From contig NC_045143.1 of NCBI RefSeq assembly GCF_008831285.2, positions 7,945,503-8,009,502 of the forward strand: a DNA stretch of 64,000 nt. Direction: 5' to 3'. This stretch comes from Nymphaea colorata. Its lineage: Eukaryota > Streptophyta > Magnoliopsida > Nymphaeales > Nymphaeaceae. This document shows positions 12,471-25,573 of this stretch, piece by piece. Within the stretch, counting starts at the first letter, position 1, and every line of letters starts with the position of its first letter. A program made the position numbers and the translations under genes. The notes below the pieces were generated by a model, which worked only from the letters and a program-made list of their open reading frames with translations, searched no databases and was not told where the DNA came from.

Positions 12471-13302
12471 TTGCTTCTGGGTCTTAAAATGCATCGCCAT
12501 GAAGAATGTAAGTTGAGCTATAATTTATTATTTGGCTCTTAAAAACTAAAGTAATGTATAGTCGGTAAATTCTGTGTCAACATTATTGTTAGTGGGACTA
12601 AATATGAAGGAGATTGAGTCATATAAATTGCAAGGAAACTTGGAGAAGTTAGGGAAAATTTTTAAGGGCCGTACGGCCCGTTAGAACATGATCAATGTTC
12701 CGATTAAATAACTTGTTGCAACAATCAACTGGTAGCATCAAACAAAAGTAATTTAATTTCATAATGAATCCACAAGAGTGCAATCACGAGATCAGGTAGA
12801 TGTGGTTTTTGTGCCTCACAAGCGCCCCAAGGTATACTTATTTCATATCTTCTCTTACAAAAATCAAACTTTTTTTAGACATCTTTTTTTTTTAATTTAG
12901 TTTTTGAAGCCTAGGGCGCCCAAGCCAACGTCAGGTCTCCCGGTGGCAATCCGCCGAAAGTTTGTGACTGCTACGGAAATAGGAATTTTTTATATTTTCT
13001 AAATTACCTGAAACCGAGGGCGACCGCAGATGTGGGTGTACCTGTATATTTGGGACCCACACGTCTTCCAGATCCGTTTCGAAGGAGCTGGGGTCCGCCA
13101 CGAGGTAGGTAAAAATCGGCGATCAAGAGGAAATGGACATGTCGGTTCCCGATTATTTTAATCTGGGGCCGCAGTTTTTTCTTAAGCCCCTGGATTATAT
13201 TCTTTACCTACGTGGGGCTGTCAACGGGAATCAGATTCATTTTATCCTTAACCCGAATTTGAATGTTTCTTTTTCTAGTTTCACTAAAAAAACAGACAGG
13301 GC

Positions 13303-13510
13303 TGCATAGAGTCGAGTGTAGTCGAGCCCGAGCTTAGCTAGCTTTACTCGGCTCGAGCTTGGCTTGAACTTGAATCGAACTCCTTATAGTAAGCTCAAGC
13401 TCGACTCGACTACACAAAATCGAGCTCGAACTCGACTTGTTTAACCCATTTAACTCATTCAGGCGTTAATTCGTTTAGCGTTAACTCGTGTAGTAACTTG
13501 TGAAACCGGT
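13303..13510. repeat. CGAGCTCGA-rich element fragment
   Basis: Repeated GAGTCGAG/GCTCGAGC/CTCGACTCGAC words with TTTAACTCATTCA and TTAACTCGTGTAG spacers, the same composition as 3421-3935 and 60687-61062. The left edge begins near GGGCTGCATAGAGTCGAG. It is non-coding. Confidence 0.55.
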
Positions 13511-13537
13511 TTTGGCAATATTCTGTTTAATTTTTTA

Positions 13538-13975
13538 TGGATCTTAGATCGAAGAGAATTTAAAATACACGATAGCTGAAAAGCTGTGGATTTCAGCATC
13601 CACTCCTAACGTGGATCTCAATTTCATAATGTAGTGTAAAAAATTCATAGATTTGAGATCAATTTCATAATGTAGTGTAAAAAATTCATAGATTTGAGAT
13701 CCGATGAGGAGGGGATGGGAGGGGTTGGAGTTCAAAATCATGGATCTCAAATCTGTACAGAAAAGACCAGAACCAACTTGATTCCTCACAGTTTATATCC
13801 CCACGAGGGCATTCGATTGCCCCAAATCTTAGATTGGAAGGAATGGTCTGCACATATTCATTTTTTAAATAATGAATCTGTACTCCCTCTTCAAGTCCGT
13901 GGATCTGAGACCAGACCTTTAAATTCATGGATATGAGATCCTTAAATCTTGCCTAGAATCTAAAATCACCTCTCG
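13538..13975. repeat. 'GGATCTGAGATCC'-family repeat with perfect 41-bp tandem duplication
   Basis: Words such as TAGATTTGAGATCC, ATGGATCTCAAATCTG and CCGTGGATCTGAGACC recur on both strands. Inside, a 41-bp unit is duplicated perfectly head to tail: 13618-13658 and 13659-13699. Overlapping short open frames on both strands (13544-13936) simply follow the repeat and are not genes. Confidence 0.65.
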
Positions 13976-16600
13976 TTTCACCTCAAGTTACTCAGTTATT
14001 GCTCTTCAGTAAATAAATAAAAAAAAAATCTGGCTCCACCACTCCTATATTTTATATACTTGTAACTAATGATAGCCCTCACAATTACCTTTATATATAA
14101 ATTGATACACTTATAGTTTTTATTTTTTTTATACGCGAGTTGCCTTTAGAATTTAAAATTTAACTATTAATACTCATTGGTCAGAAATTTCTTACTCCGT
14201 GCGACTCGTAAATAGTTAAAAATTTTCTTCGGCTCTCAACTAATTAGGTTGCATATTCCAATAGGTGAAACCGTGAAAGACAGCAACATGAAAATAAAAA
14301 AAGTTTTGTACGGCTGGTGTGGGTAACTACCCACACTGCCCACATGTGGCTTTGTCGCTTACCAACTACATAAGATTATATTATCAATCAAACAAGAAAA
14401 GTTATTCGTAAAATATTCTTACAGCAACTCACCGAATCTAACTCAAACTGTCATATTCAATTTGAATTAATCAAATCTTCAAAGAGATTCGAGCTTCCAG
14501 GTATCACACTAATATATAAATTGAAGTATAGTAAAGAGCTATTCCGACGCACCAAAGACATATCTTTAACCTTCTCAACTCTCAACTAGAATGTATGATG
14601 AAATACTCTTGTTGATCTTAGAATTGAATCAGTCACTAATAGTTAAAAGTCGATTTGATTATGTTGCCCGATTCAACGGTGCCATGTTTCACCGTCTAGC
14701 TATTTCTTAAAATAGTTTAATAATTTTTATTATTTTTGTACTCATTTTTAATTATTTATTTTAAAAATTAAGCTTTTTGATAATTTTAACTGATTTGCTT
14801 CGACAGAAATCTGGACACACGATCCTCCCCTTTCCACGGTACTCCGTACTTGTTATCTCCTTCCCCAAGTTACCTTCGAAATGGACAACAGGAATGCCAG
14901 GTTCGTAGGCAAGGCATTGTAAAGGAAAGGAAGAGCGCATCCGGGTCTAGATCCACACGATTCACAGTTAATATTCGGACCCGGTTTTGTGACGAGAGGG
15001 AAAAGTAAAGGGGCCCATGAGTTGGGCGACCCATGTGTCGGACAATTAATCGGCGATTAATTAAACGTACGGTTGACTGCATGTCCAGGGAAGGACGGCG
15101 GGTCGGGGCAATAAATGGGAGCCCTTTTTTCCAGCATGGCCTCTGCCCCTTTACCTGCACGACGTTCAAGTGGATTATTCTCCTATTCACTCAAACTCCA
15201 CCCCCTCCCAAGAAATTGCCCCTACCTTGCCCCGGAAATATCCAAATAGCCCTTCCCTACTCGCATCGGCCGAGCAATGGAGTCCGGACTTTTGGACCGA
15301 ATAGCTTTATCATCACAATAGACGTTTAATACTACATTCTCTAGCCATTTATTCGACTTATTTAAAAAAAAAAAACAGTTTGTAGTGTTTTATCTTAACA
15401 ACACAAGGAAAATGAAGTTACTTAAATTTTTCTTGAGATTTTGGGTTTTGCCATATTGGGGCATAGAACTGATCGGCTTAATTAGTTTGATTTCATGAAT
15501 ACTGCTCATTTTTACTATAATATATATATATATACTCGAGTTGAAAGAAATACGGTAAAACATGAGTTCCTAAACCTTAAAAACTAGAAGGAGGAGGAGA
15601 AACTTCGCCTTACCATCTTTTGTATCTTCAATATTAATTGCACTTGACTGAGACAATCTAGCGTGGACAAGTTGCAGCTTCTTAATTTTGTTTCATTCTC
15701 TACATACGTAAGAGTTTTCTTAAAGAATAACTTGGACTTTTTAAGAGTTTACCACGCGCTCTACGACAAGGTACTTCTCTGACATAGCAAACACTAAGAT
15801 ATTTGCTAACAGAGGCCGAAATATTCTACCAACAAGCAATTAAACAGCACTAACTTAGTTTAATAAGCAAAAGCGAGTTAAACAATAAAAAAAATTCCAA
15901 GACCAATTAGTTGAAAGAGGTAAAAAGTTTTGAGAGTATGTATGTCCCTCCATAAACATTACAATGGCCAGCTTGCCCTAAAGGGGGAGAAAGAAAAGCA
16001 CCAGTCAGATCTAATAACTCAAGATCGATCAATGGAGAAGTGTTGGCTTTAATCTTGTGTCCCCTGGAAAAAAAGGGGAGGAGTGAAAGCAATAAAAAGC
16101 GGGAAACATGGAGCCGGAAGTACTCCAAGACAGGTTGGAGAATTTTCTCCAAAGTGGACCCTTCCCATTTACTCGTATGCATGTGCCATAAATAATTTGG
16201 ATCAAAACATTCGATTTCATGATCCAAATTTATACGAGGGCAGTTGGACGGATGAAGAGAATTTAAGTGTCTCTTTAAATATTTACTTAAGGGAAACTAT
16301 CAGCATAAAGGTTTCAAGATCGAGTCCTTACACTTTCTAGATTTTGGCACTTGTCACCCTTTACAGCCTAAATAAATGATGTATTGACCATGAAATTTAG
16401 GGAATAAAAAGTATGAGAAAGACATGAATTCAAACACCGCGAAAGGTGCTTTACGAGAATGACGGTCTATTGAAACATAAGGAATAAGGGTATGAGATAA
16501 GACATTTCATCTCAACGAATTCAAACACGGCAGAAGAAGTCGTCAGAGACCGACTGTCTACTGTAACCGGAGGTGGAGGGACAAATGAGGGTAGCGTTGA
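13976..16600. other. Intergenic, no gene seen
   Basis: Mostly AT-rich. A more GC-balanced block at about 14810-15310 carries overlapping open frames of about 100 codons on both strands, but none has recognisable domains or supported exon borders. 14315-14365 has the inverted word GTGGGTAACTACCCACAC followed by GCCCACATGTGGCT, also present near 43420-43470 as part of a dispersed repeat. No RNA gene recognised. Confidence 0.5.
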
Positions 16601-16969
16601 ATGAAGAGTTGTGGCAGTTGGTATTTTCGTGGGTTTTGAATGGCAAATAGCTGGGCGGAGGGGGGCTTCTTAGTTGGCTTCTAGTTTTGACTGTTGAGGT
16701 TCAACGTGTTCCAGTTTTCGTGTGTTACTGCCGCCACCACATGGACTCTCTCTCTCTCTCTCTCGCGCTCTCGACACAAGTCAAGGGGCTTTCAACACAG
16801 CTTTAAAGCAGGGAGGGAGCCCCGTAACTTGCCTTTCCCTTCATTTATTTCCGTCTTTCTCTGCTTAGAGAAATGGAGACTGGTAAGAGACTAAGACGAG
16901 AGAAGCGAGCTCTGTATTCCTTGAAGTAGAATGAACACCTCCTCCTCATCATCCATCTCTGCGTTGGTG

Positions 16970-17235
16970 TTCTTTTTTTCTGGATTCCGCTATTGCTGGC
17001 CTCCCCCCCACCCCACCCCACACCATCTTTCATCGTCGCCATCACCATCATCATCTCCATCGTCATCATATCTCTCTCTCTTTCTTGACATTAGTGATTT
17101 TTTCTTCTGGATTCCGCTATTGCTGGCCACCACCAGCCACCAGACTCCGAGTCTCCTACCACCACCACCATCCCTCGTTGTTACCATCATCATTACCATC
17201 ATCTCCATCATCATCATCATCATCATATCTCTCTC
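16970..17235. repeat. Duplicated CT/ATC-rich block upstream of the LysM kinase
   Basis: The sequence TTCTGGATTCCGCTATTGCT followed by GGCC appears at about 16979 and again at about 17107. Each is followed by a C-rich stretch, then CATCATCATC/ACCATC repeats and a TATCTCTCTCT tract. It is an imperfect tandem duplication of about 127 bp with repeat-length changes. It lies 580-850 bp upstream of the start codon of the kinase gene, in its promoter or distal 5'UTR. The repetitive open frames here (Ser- or Met/Asp-rich) are artefacts of the repeats. Confidence 0.7.
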
Positions 17236-17485
17236 TGTGTGGGGTATGGCGAGCTCTGAAAAAAATAAATTAACTTCATAGTCTGCCATGCTTTTCTTTT
17301 GATGCCCAAAGTTCCTTGCTGATCTTCCTCCAGACTCCAGTGATCTTCTTGGTGTCCTCCCTTATTTTACATTTCAAGTCCTTTCTCGATTTTCCTCTCC
17401 TTTTCTCTCCTCCCTTCTGTCGCCTGCCGCTTTTCTCGAATCCTCCTCCACGTTTTTGCTCTTCGTTGCCTTCTCTGCGTCTTTG

Positions 17486-17638
17486 GTAAGATTTTCTTTT
17501 CTACCTTTCCAGTACTCTCGCTCTTGTTTGCTTTCGTTTAGTTCTTATTTCTCTTGTATTACCAGAAACTTGGTGTAAAGGTTCATTCTTTTATTCATTA
17601 GTTTCCTTCTTTTATGTCTCTTTCTCGTCATTTTTCAG
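17486..17638 (+). other. Likely 5'UTR intron of the LysM kinase gene
   Basis: A canonical donor (TTTG|GTAAGA at 17486) and an acceptor after a pyrimidine-rich tract (CATTTTTCAG, ending 17638) bound a T-rich 153-bp stretch. It lies 178 bp before the chosen ATG at 17817. Leader introns of this type are common in plant receptor kinase genes. This is an inference from splice signals alone. Confidence 0.45.
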
Positions 17639-17816
17639 AAAATTTCCGATCATCAGTCTATTCTATTCCCTTATTTTAGTGTCATTCGTTATACAATTAG
17701 TCCAATCCCTTTGGTTCACTCCAAGGCCTCGTCATCATTCCTATGTGAAAACTCTATCCTTCTCTTCTTCCCTTTCCATCTTCAGTGTTCTTGACGGAAA
17801 TCCTCAAAATATTTCC

Positions 17817-20800
17817 ATGGGATCCTCAAAACGTTCCTTTTGCTTCATGCCCTTTCGTTTTCTTGCTTTCCTTCTCCTCTTTTTTAGCTTCTCATCAGCT
17901 CTCACTGTGTCCGTTCCCCTCAATTGCTCCGATACTTCTCGGGTCTGCACCTCTTTCATGGCCTACAGGGCCGCTGCCAACCAGAGCCTCGCGCTGATAG
18001 AGAGCATGTTCGATGTTTTGCCTTCGGATGTGACGATGGAGCGTATCCCAGAAGCCGACGGCTATCAGTATTTATTCATCAGGAAGAACTGCTCCTGCTT
18101 CTCGCAGGAGAAGCAGTACCTGAGCAGCACTACTTTTACAGTCAGGGAAAATAATGGGTCGGTCGACGATATGGTACTTCGAGCCTACGATGGGCTTCTC
18201 GCCAGCGAGCCTAATTGGAACAGAACGGCGTACATCGGCGCGGTGGTGTCCTTGCGTCTGCTCTGTGGGTGTTCCAGCAGCCTGTGGAACTATATAATGA
18301 CTTACGTGGTGCGGGAAGGTGACACCGTTGCCTCTTTGGCGAGTAGGTTCGGGGTGAGCATGGCAGACATTGAGAATCTGAATGGCATCGCCGATCGCAA
18401 CGCCATTACCGTTGGAAAGGTTTACTATATACCATTGATGTCAGGTATGACTTATGGATACCTGATTGTTTATGTTCATCACCTGTTTTGTTTTTCAATT
18501 GGCCACCTCAGATGGTTTTTTTATGTGTTGTCAATACCTGTGCTAGCAAATTCAATTGTTTCATACTACATTTATGATTGACATCATAAATGTTTTCATT
18601 CCGTAGATTTTTCTCTTTTTTTATGGTAACACTGGTCCTGTCCTAGATTGCTCTTGTTAGTTATAAGAACTGCTTAGCTGGGGAGTTCTAAATTTTAGTA
18701 TGAACATTTTCATGAGCATGTATCCATTGGTTGATCACGCTACCTTAGCAGACTGAATTTAGAGAGCTCAACAATTGTCTGCTGTGCGACTATGAACTAG
18801 CTGTGATTGACCATAGATGCCGAACCTTGCTCCAACGAAGCCTGCTTATTTCTCAGGGTAACTTTGCAGAGTTTCTCTTTGTGCTTCCTGATTTTGTTCT
18901 AGTTTCAGTTGTTCCCTTGACTATTGATCTGAAGGACACATAGTACATAGCTAGGAAAGCAGCTGGAGCATCTATCCTAATTTATTGCATCTTGGATTAT
19001 AATAAACTTATTATCAATGAGTTTGAATGTTGCACTTGATGTGAGCGAGCTTATTTTGCTGTCGAAACTCAGTTATCAGCAGAAGATCATGAAGTTTGCA
19101 CTTGATGTGGTTGGATTTGCTGGTTTAAATAATGACACTTCTCCCAGCCACAAGCTTCTTTTGAAAGTTGAGCTGCTAGGATCGGTATCATAGTAGCTCA
19201 ATATTGCTCAAATACACTAGCAAGGACTGGCACATATAATAAATTGGCTGGATTGCTACCACTTCGATGTGAAGACAAAAGTTTCGGGCTCACATAGAAC
19301 TAATTTACACTTTTTCTTGTATGCAGTTCCTGGTGTGCCTTACACTCTACCTCATGCAATGTCACCTGCACCTCCACCAGCTGTTTTCACACCCTTAGGT
19401 GAGATTATCTCAAGTGTGTAGTGCATGGTTGAACTCATTGTAAGTTCCTTAATCTTGGTATGCTGTATAAATTTCTGTTCTGCTTGATTTCCGAGCATTA
19501 AGATATGGTGAGACAATAAACCTGTCATCTCCTGCAATGATTTATTAAATTTGTAAAAAGAATAAGGTTTTCTTTGTGGGGTATAATATTGGAAATATAT
19601 TGTGTGGGTGGTCTGTCATTCATAAGTCCATACTTCTGTCAATTTTGCTTCAAGTATCTTATTTTCTGAGGCACATTGATGTACTTGCCCCTGGTTTTGA
19701 ACATTTTTCGTTTGAATTAGTTTGTTAATATTTTATTGAGTGACATGCATTTATTATTATTTTTTTGGTTGAACCTTATACTGCATGTTCCAAACATGGT
19801 GTGGATTTTGTCTTCATTGCCATGATTACTTGTGTTATTCCTAGTTGGGATTAAATTAAGTTCTGTATTTATCTGTTTTTTGCAGCCTACCAAGAACATC
19901 ATTCTAAGCATTTTCCACTAGGATGGATTTTGGGAAGTGTAGGAGTTGGGCTTGTCCTGATCTTAGCTGTTCTGTTATGCATTTGGTGCAAAACATTCCA
20001 TTGTTGTTCCAAAGCACAATTGGGAAGTGGCAATGACAATGATGGGAAAATTTGTCATAAATTTCACATTCTTCGAGGGTCAGGTTTTTGCTATCCATCT
20101 GGCAGATATATATGCTGCAAGTCTGGAAAGCCAAGCAGTGAAATTGCTGCTAGTCAGCAGACTAGCATTGCTAAAGGTATGATTATCCTTTCAGGCTGAA
20201 GCTCAGTTTTGCTTGTTATGCTCCTTGCTCGAGTTCCATAACTGTTGAGTGCTATTACCAAAATTATCATTTTCATACGTACTATTCGCTTGTCAATCAC
20301 TTAGGCATAGAGGAGAATTACAAGCTTTTCCAGACTGGTACTGCTGAATCTTGTTTCCAAGTACTACTTTGAAATTTTTGGACCATTCATATTCCAAGTG
20401 TCTTGGATTCAAGGTTTCTTTCATCCCATGACTTGAACTGGAATACTTTTGAGGAGAACTTTGAAGGACATTCTGCATGCAAGTTTTTACCAAGAAGAGA
20501 TCCTGGGATGATGTGACTCAGGAATTATCTGAGGGAAAAAGCCCCTAATTTGTGGTTCTGACCAATTTGTCTTTAACTTATGACTCCATTACTCAGGAGG
20601 ATTGTGAACTATCCTTTCATGGGGTTATGAGAATTCGGGTATTGAGATTTCTTTCGGGTCTGAAGGTCTATGGTGTGATCCATTTCGTTCTCCCCTTTCA
20701 GTTACCTTGTTACTCTGCCTGCGAACATAGGTCGGAAGTTGTGCTTCTCGTTCTCCTTGTCTCTGTATTTTGCATTGTTTTTCTGCTATTTGCAGAAGAT

Positions 20801-22463
20801 TATACTTTCACAATCACATCAATCGGAACGGTGGAATCTCTTTCAATATTTTTCGTTTAGTGCAAAACTATGTTTTCTCTCTTCTGATCTGGTATTCTTT
20901 TTGTGATTGTATGTCTGTCAGTTGAAAGAAAATCATGTTCTTGAATAAGGGATGTTACTGGTGTTGGGATAGTGCTGATGTAGACCCAATTTTACATGAA
21001 TTCAATCATCAATTTTGCTCTCAAGTTCTTGATTCTTGAAAAATATGCTATAATAGACATGTTCTCATTGCTTCATGAAAATCTTCAGTCAATAATAACC
21101 TTCTAAAGGATTTCATAAATTGATTATTTTAAATCACTATAAAAATATTTCACGATGGACTTGATTTAGCGGTTGTTTGGTGAATGTAGTTATAATAGTG
21201 GCCTTTTCTAGTTTTTGGTTGTCCTGTTTTGGCTCCTCATTTTTCCTTCTATATTTTCCCATCATTTCCTTTCAAATACAGTTGCAAAAATTTATGCTCC
21301 TGCAGATCTGATGAGCAACATCTTTCATATGGAGAAGCCTGTAATCTTCACCTATGATGAAATTCTCTCTTCTACTGATGGATTCTCTGATTCAAACCTC
21401 TTGGGAAATGGCACATATGGTTCAGTGTACTATGGCATGCTTCGTGATCAGGTGCAGATTCCCATTTCCCTTGTCCCTAATAGGACAAAGTATTACGGAT
21501 TTGCTTGAACCTTATCACCCAATGCATCATAGGCAATTATTCTATATTCTTTCAGGAGGTTGCTATCAAAAGGATGACGGCCACAAAAACTAAGGAATTT
21601 ATGGCTGAGATGAAAGTTCTATGCAAAGTTCACCATGCAAATTTGGTATATAGCCTTTCCTCATACATTCATTCATACATATTTAATGCCATAAGATCAC
21701 AGTTGTGGTGCTGAGTTGTACTTGAATTTTGTCAAGGTAGAATTAATTGGTTATGCAGCCACTGAAGAAGAGCTTTTCCTTGTTTATGAGTATGCACATA
21801 AGAGCTCTCTCGCAAATCATCTCCATGATCCTCAAAATAAGGGTATGTTTGCAGCTGACTTGATACTGCTATTTGCTTTTACAATACTATGTTCCTACAG
21901 TGCAGAGACCATTTGCTATATCCTGGTCTATAGGTTGTCAATCCCCAAATGTATGGCGCTGTCCTCACATTTACCATCAAACTGTGAAACAATTTATACT
22001 CCAATACTGTTGTTTATGACAAGATAGATAATTTCCGTTTGACCATTCTCAGCTACGTTGCATGTTCAAAGGCACTGGTGTCACTGTCGCAGAAGGGTAC
22101 AAATGTTAAAAATTAGACACTTGGACATATATAGCTATGCAGAATAACAAATTTTACAAGCAAAAAATGACAAAACGCTAATTTAAAATTTGTTGGATAA
22201 TCAGTTAATTAATTTTTTAATAGCTTTATTTGCTTTGATTTGTGAATATTTTTTTATATAAAGGTTACTTAACTACTTTGGTCTAACTAGAAATTTGATT
22301 AAGTAAATAAAGTTTTTTTAAAATTGTTTCTAAAAGATGACCCTGGCAAGTTTTTTTTAAGGATGACAGACCCCTGTCACCTTGTGCACAGAGAGAGAAA
22401 GATAGAGAGAATAGATCCATTATTTCCCTTTCTGAAAAGATGACAAACCCTCCATCGGGAGCT

Positions 22464-22505
<42 letters not shown>

Positions 22506-24225
22506 GTGACTTAAAGAAAAAAAGAAAGAGGGGAAAAAATGAGAACAAAAGAAAAAGGAAAAGAGGGAAAAGAGCAACATGGTTGCTGGACACTATCATA
22601 GTTCAAAAATAGTGTCTTATAAGTGTTGATGCACTTCATATTTTTTGAAGTTTCCATGCAACATAGGTTCTCGGTTCTGTTAGGGTCTTTTCTCTCCGAT
22701 CTTGTTTCAATGTTGCACTGCAGAAGTTACCTTGAGTACGAGTAATGTTTGTGTTCCCAAATTGTTCAGGGCAAACATCTCTTTCTTGGATTTCTCGAGT
22801 TCAAATTGCTCTTGATGCTGCAAGAGGACTGGAATACATACATGAGCATGCAAAAGCTCAGTACGTACATCGAGACATCAAGTCTAGCAACATTTTGCTG
22901 GATAATTCATTGAGAGCGAAGGTATCTTCTTAGTTTCAATAATTCTCTCTCTTTTCAGATTAGCTCCAGAACTTGTCTTATCTGCCTTTGTGTGTAGATC
23001 TCTGACTTTGGGCTCGCAAAGCTTGTTGGGAAGACCGCTGAAGGAGAAGCTTCTGCAACAAGAATTGTTGGTACTTTTGGCTACTTGGCTCCAGAGTAAG
23101 TCGATTCCCAAGCTTGACATATATGTGGACATAAAAAATGAATATGAAATAAGTACGTATGTATAAATTATTGACAGTCTTGACCATTTTTTTCTGTTTC
23201 TTCAGGTTTGTTGTTTAACAAGTTTAGTTGATCTGTGTGTTTAAAACAGGTATCTGAGTGATGGACAAGCAACAACCAAAAGTGATGTATATGCATTTGG
23301 TGTCGTGCTTTTCGAATTAATATCTGGTAAAGAGGCAATAACAAAGACAAATGGCAGGGTGAATATTAGCCTTGAACGAAGATCACTTGTATCAATTGTA
23401 AGTTTTGTGAAATAAGTGTTTATGAATCTGATTATGTAGATTATTTAGAAGCCATTGGCTCTTGCATGTCTGAAATTGCATTTTAGATCCGAAATTGCAT
23501 ATTTAGATCCATACTCTTTACCTGTAATGCATAATTAGATTCTTTTAAAAAAATTAGGAGCTGATTTATCATGATAAGACATAAGAAACAGACTAACGTC
23601 ATAAATGGTCTTTACGAGTGTTAAGATACTCCTAAAAGTGTTTCATATTAGCTATATTGTGCAAATATTACCTCTCATTCGATGGTGCTGACTGCTGCGT
23701 GCTCTAAGAATAGAGCATTGCTCTTTGTGAATTTGCAACTTGTTCAAATAGGCCAGCTTTGAGCAAATGATAATATTTCTCCACTCGTTATTGACTTGTT
23801 GGATATACTGCTCGGCCTTTCCTAATGCACATAAGGATTCTGCATGACACATGCTTAGAGGAGTGTGTGCATGATCATGTGACATAACGCTCACCACGTA
23901 TAGACACTGAAAGTTTTAGAAAATCTTCAAATATGTTTCTCCAAAATATTGGTTGCAGGTCCCATCCTCTTTGACAAATGTGGTTGTGACAAAAAATAAT
24001 TGTTGAAAACCGAGCTGCCATTCCGGAAACGTGTTCTATGTCTTATTTACATTTTGGGTATGGACATTGTAGTTCAACTTTTGATTTGTGTTCATTTTTA
24101 TGACTTCCAGATGGTTGCTGCACTTCGTAATTCTCCTAATTCGATGAGCATGGCAAGCTTGAAAGAATGCATAGACCCTAACCTGATGGATTTGTATCCC
24201 CATGACTGTGTGTATAAGGTGAATT

Positions 24226-24269
<44 letters not shown>

Positions 24270-24474
24270 GTCTCTCTCACAGTTTGTCTGATGGCTTTCT
24301 GGTATTTAGATGTCTATGTTAGCGAAGCAATGCGTTGATGAGGAACCAATTCTACGACCAGACATGAAGCAAGTTGTAATTGCCCTGTCGCAGATCCTCC
24401 TCTCCTCAATAGAGTGGGAAGCTACACTGGCTGGCAACAGCCAAGTTTTTAGTGGCCTTGTGCAAGGAAGATGA
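17817..24474 (+). CDS. LYK3: LysM domain receptor-like kinase, LYK3 type
   Basis: A plasma-membrane receptor kinase of the family that senses chitin-type or other N-acetylglucosamine glycans and acts in immunity or symbiosis. Exons by splice signals: 17817-18444, 19327-19398, 19886-20176, 21282-21451, 21556-21645, 21737-21842, 22770-22921, 22998-23095, 23250-23397, 24111-24218, 24310-24474; 2028 nt, 675 residues, all phases agree. Residues 1-28 form a signal peptide. The ectodomain has the paired CxC motifs (Cys92/94 and Cys150/152) and a clear LysM at about 161-207. A membrane segment lies at about 245-268. The kinase has a G-loop (Gly372, 374, 377), Lys392, HRD 486-488, DFG 506-508 and APE 534-536, so it looks catalytically active, unlike LYK4/LYK5-type pseudokinases. 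The C-terminus is VFSGLVQGR, as in LYK3-type proteins. An upstream in-frame ATG at 17679 exists, but it would put 46 residues before the signal peptide. Assignment to LYK3 rather than another active LYK subgroup is by memory of the family. Confidence 0.93.
22466..22502. repeat. (GA)n microsatellite in kinase intron 6
   Basis: About 18 GA units inside the intron between the exons ending at 21842 and starting at 22770. The intron (927 bp) also contains AT-rich sequence and A/G-rich runs to about 22575. Confidence 0.85.
24228..24268. repeat. (CT)n microsatellite filling the last kinase intron
   Basis: A CT run of about 20 units within the 91-bp intron 24219-24309, starting only about 10 nt after the donor. 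It makes up nearly half of this intron and could act as the pyrimidine-rich tract for the acceptor at 24309. Confidence 0.85.
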
Positions 24475-25130
24475 TGTCTGCCCAATTCGTCTGTGTCTGT
24501 GTGATTGGTTCTTTCTCTCCTTAGACTTTTTTTCCTTTTATTCTTTGTATAGTGATGCCTCCAATGGCAATTCCCAGTTTCTGTTCTTTCGTTTGTTTCC
24601 ATTCTCCTCGTATGGTTCATCTTTTCCTTTTTTATTTCTTTTTCATAATATCGTCTGTAAAGTGAGGGGTACTTCTGCAAATGCCACCATGGACTAATTG
24701 GTGTTTTTTTCAGTTCATGGCTGGCCAATGTGAAGCCAGAGCTTTTGTTGACAGTTTGAATGTATAGTAGCATTTGCACTTAAACTCCTTTTTATGGCCG
24801 TAGGTCTTGGTGGTTGGCAGCATTTATGATGCATAGAGGTAACTAGCATTTTATTGCTTTTGAAAAGGATGGTCGATCTTAACACAAACGGAGGCCGAAA
24901 TGGCTCCCTCATGATACGTATAGTACAGTTCACTGTCACCGCCATAAAGGTGGATTCTTGCTGCCTGTATGTTGCGCTAGTACTAAATTCATTGCCTTCA
25001 TTGAATTTCTATGGCTTTTGTTCTCTTCGCTGGGCAGGGGTAGCGGCTGAGCTTGTTTGTCCAGGTCTACCAAATCCTTGTAATATGTACCGTGGGACGA
25101 ACTCTGTGCGGTCCCTTGCTTGTTTGTCTG
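24475..25130. other. 3' flank of the LysM kinase gene
   Basis: T-rich 3'UTR-like sequence follows the stop (pyrimidine-rich to about 24655). The segment to 25130 shows no gene. A GA run lies at 25132-25158. Confidence 0.5.
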
Positions 25131-25139
25131 GAGAGAGAG

Positions 25140-25443
25140 AGAGAGAAAGAGAGAGAAGCACAGAAAGAAGTAGTGAGGGGTAAGGAGCCGTTTCAACTCG
25201 TCAGACTAGCATAAAGTTAGGAAGCCCACATGAGTAGAGCAAACGCCTTCTTAGCTCATTAAAGATTCAAATGAGCTAGAGTTGTGTTGCTTAAGGAGAT
25301 ACAGCCATAGAAGGAAGAAGTGAGGGGTAACTGCTAAGGAGCCGTTTCAACTCATCAGACTAGCATAAACTGTGGAGGTCCACATGATGCAGAGCAAACG
25401 CCTTCTTAGCTCATTAAAGATTCAAATGAGATAGGGTCGTGTG
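25140..25443. repeat. Imperfect tandem duplication, about 155-bp period
   Basis: Two copies (about 25157-25286 and 25312-25443) each contain AGAAGTGAGGGG-like sequence, TAAGGAGCCGTTTCAACTC, CAGACTAGCATAAA, then GAGCAAACGCCTTCTTAGCT and CATTAAAGATTCAAATGAG. The copies differ by scattered substitutions and small indels. It is non-coding as far as I can see and lies directly next to the LINE remnant. Confidence 0.75.
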
Positions 25444-25573
25444 CCTTAGCCTCAAACTTGGCTTATGAACATCCCCAATCAAAGGGGATCCTTTTATACC
25501 TGAAATCAACAAGATTCGTGGTCATCTATTTGGCCCACCAAAAGTTGAGAAGTCAAATCGGCCAGAATGTCCC

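Noticed and set aside
14870-15330. Open frames of about 100 codons on both strands
   Set aside because: They overlap in antisense, have no domain and lie in an otherwise gene-free stretch.
16931-17289. Overlapping Ser/Pro-rich and Met/Asp-rich open frames on both strands
   Set aside because: They follow CATCATC and CT repeats in the upstream region of the LysM kinase gene and are low-complexity artefacts.
17679-17816. Upstream in-frame ATG for the LysM kinase
   Set aside because: It would add 46 residues in front of a clean signal peptide; the ATG at 17817 fits the family.
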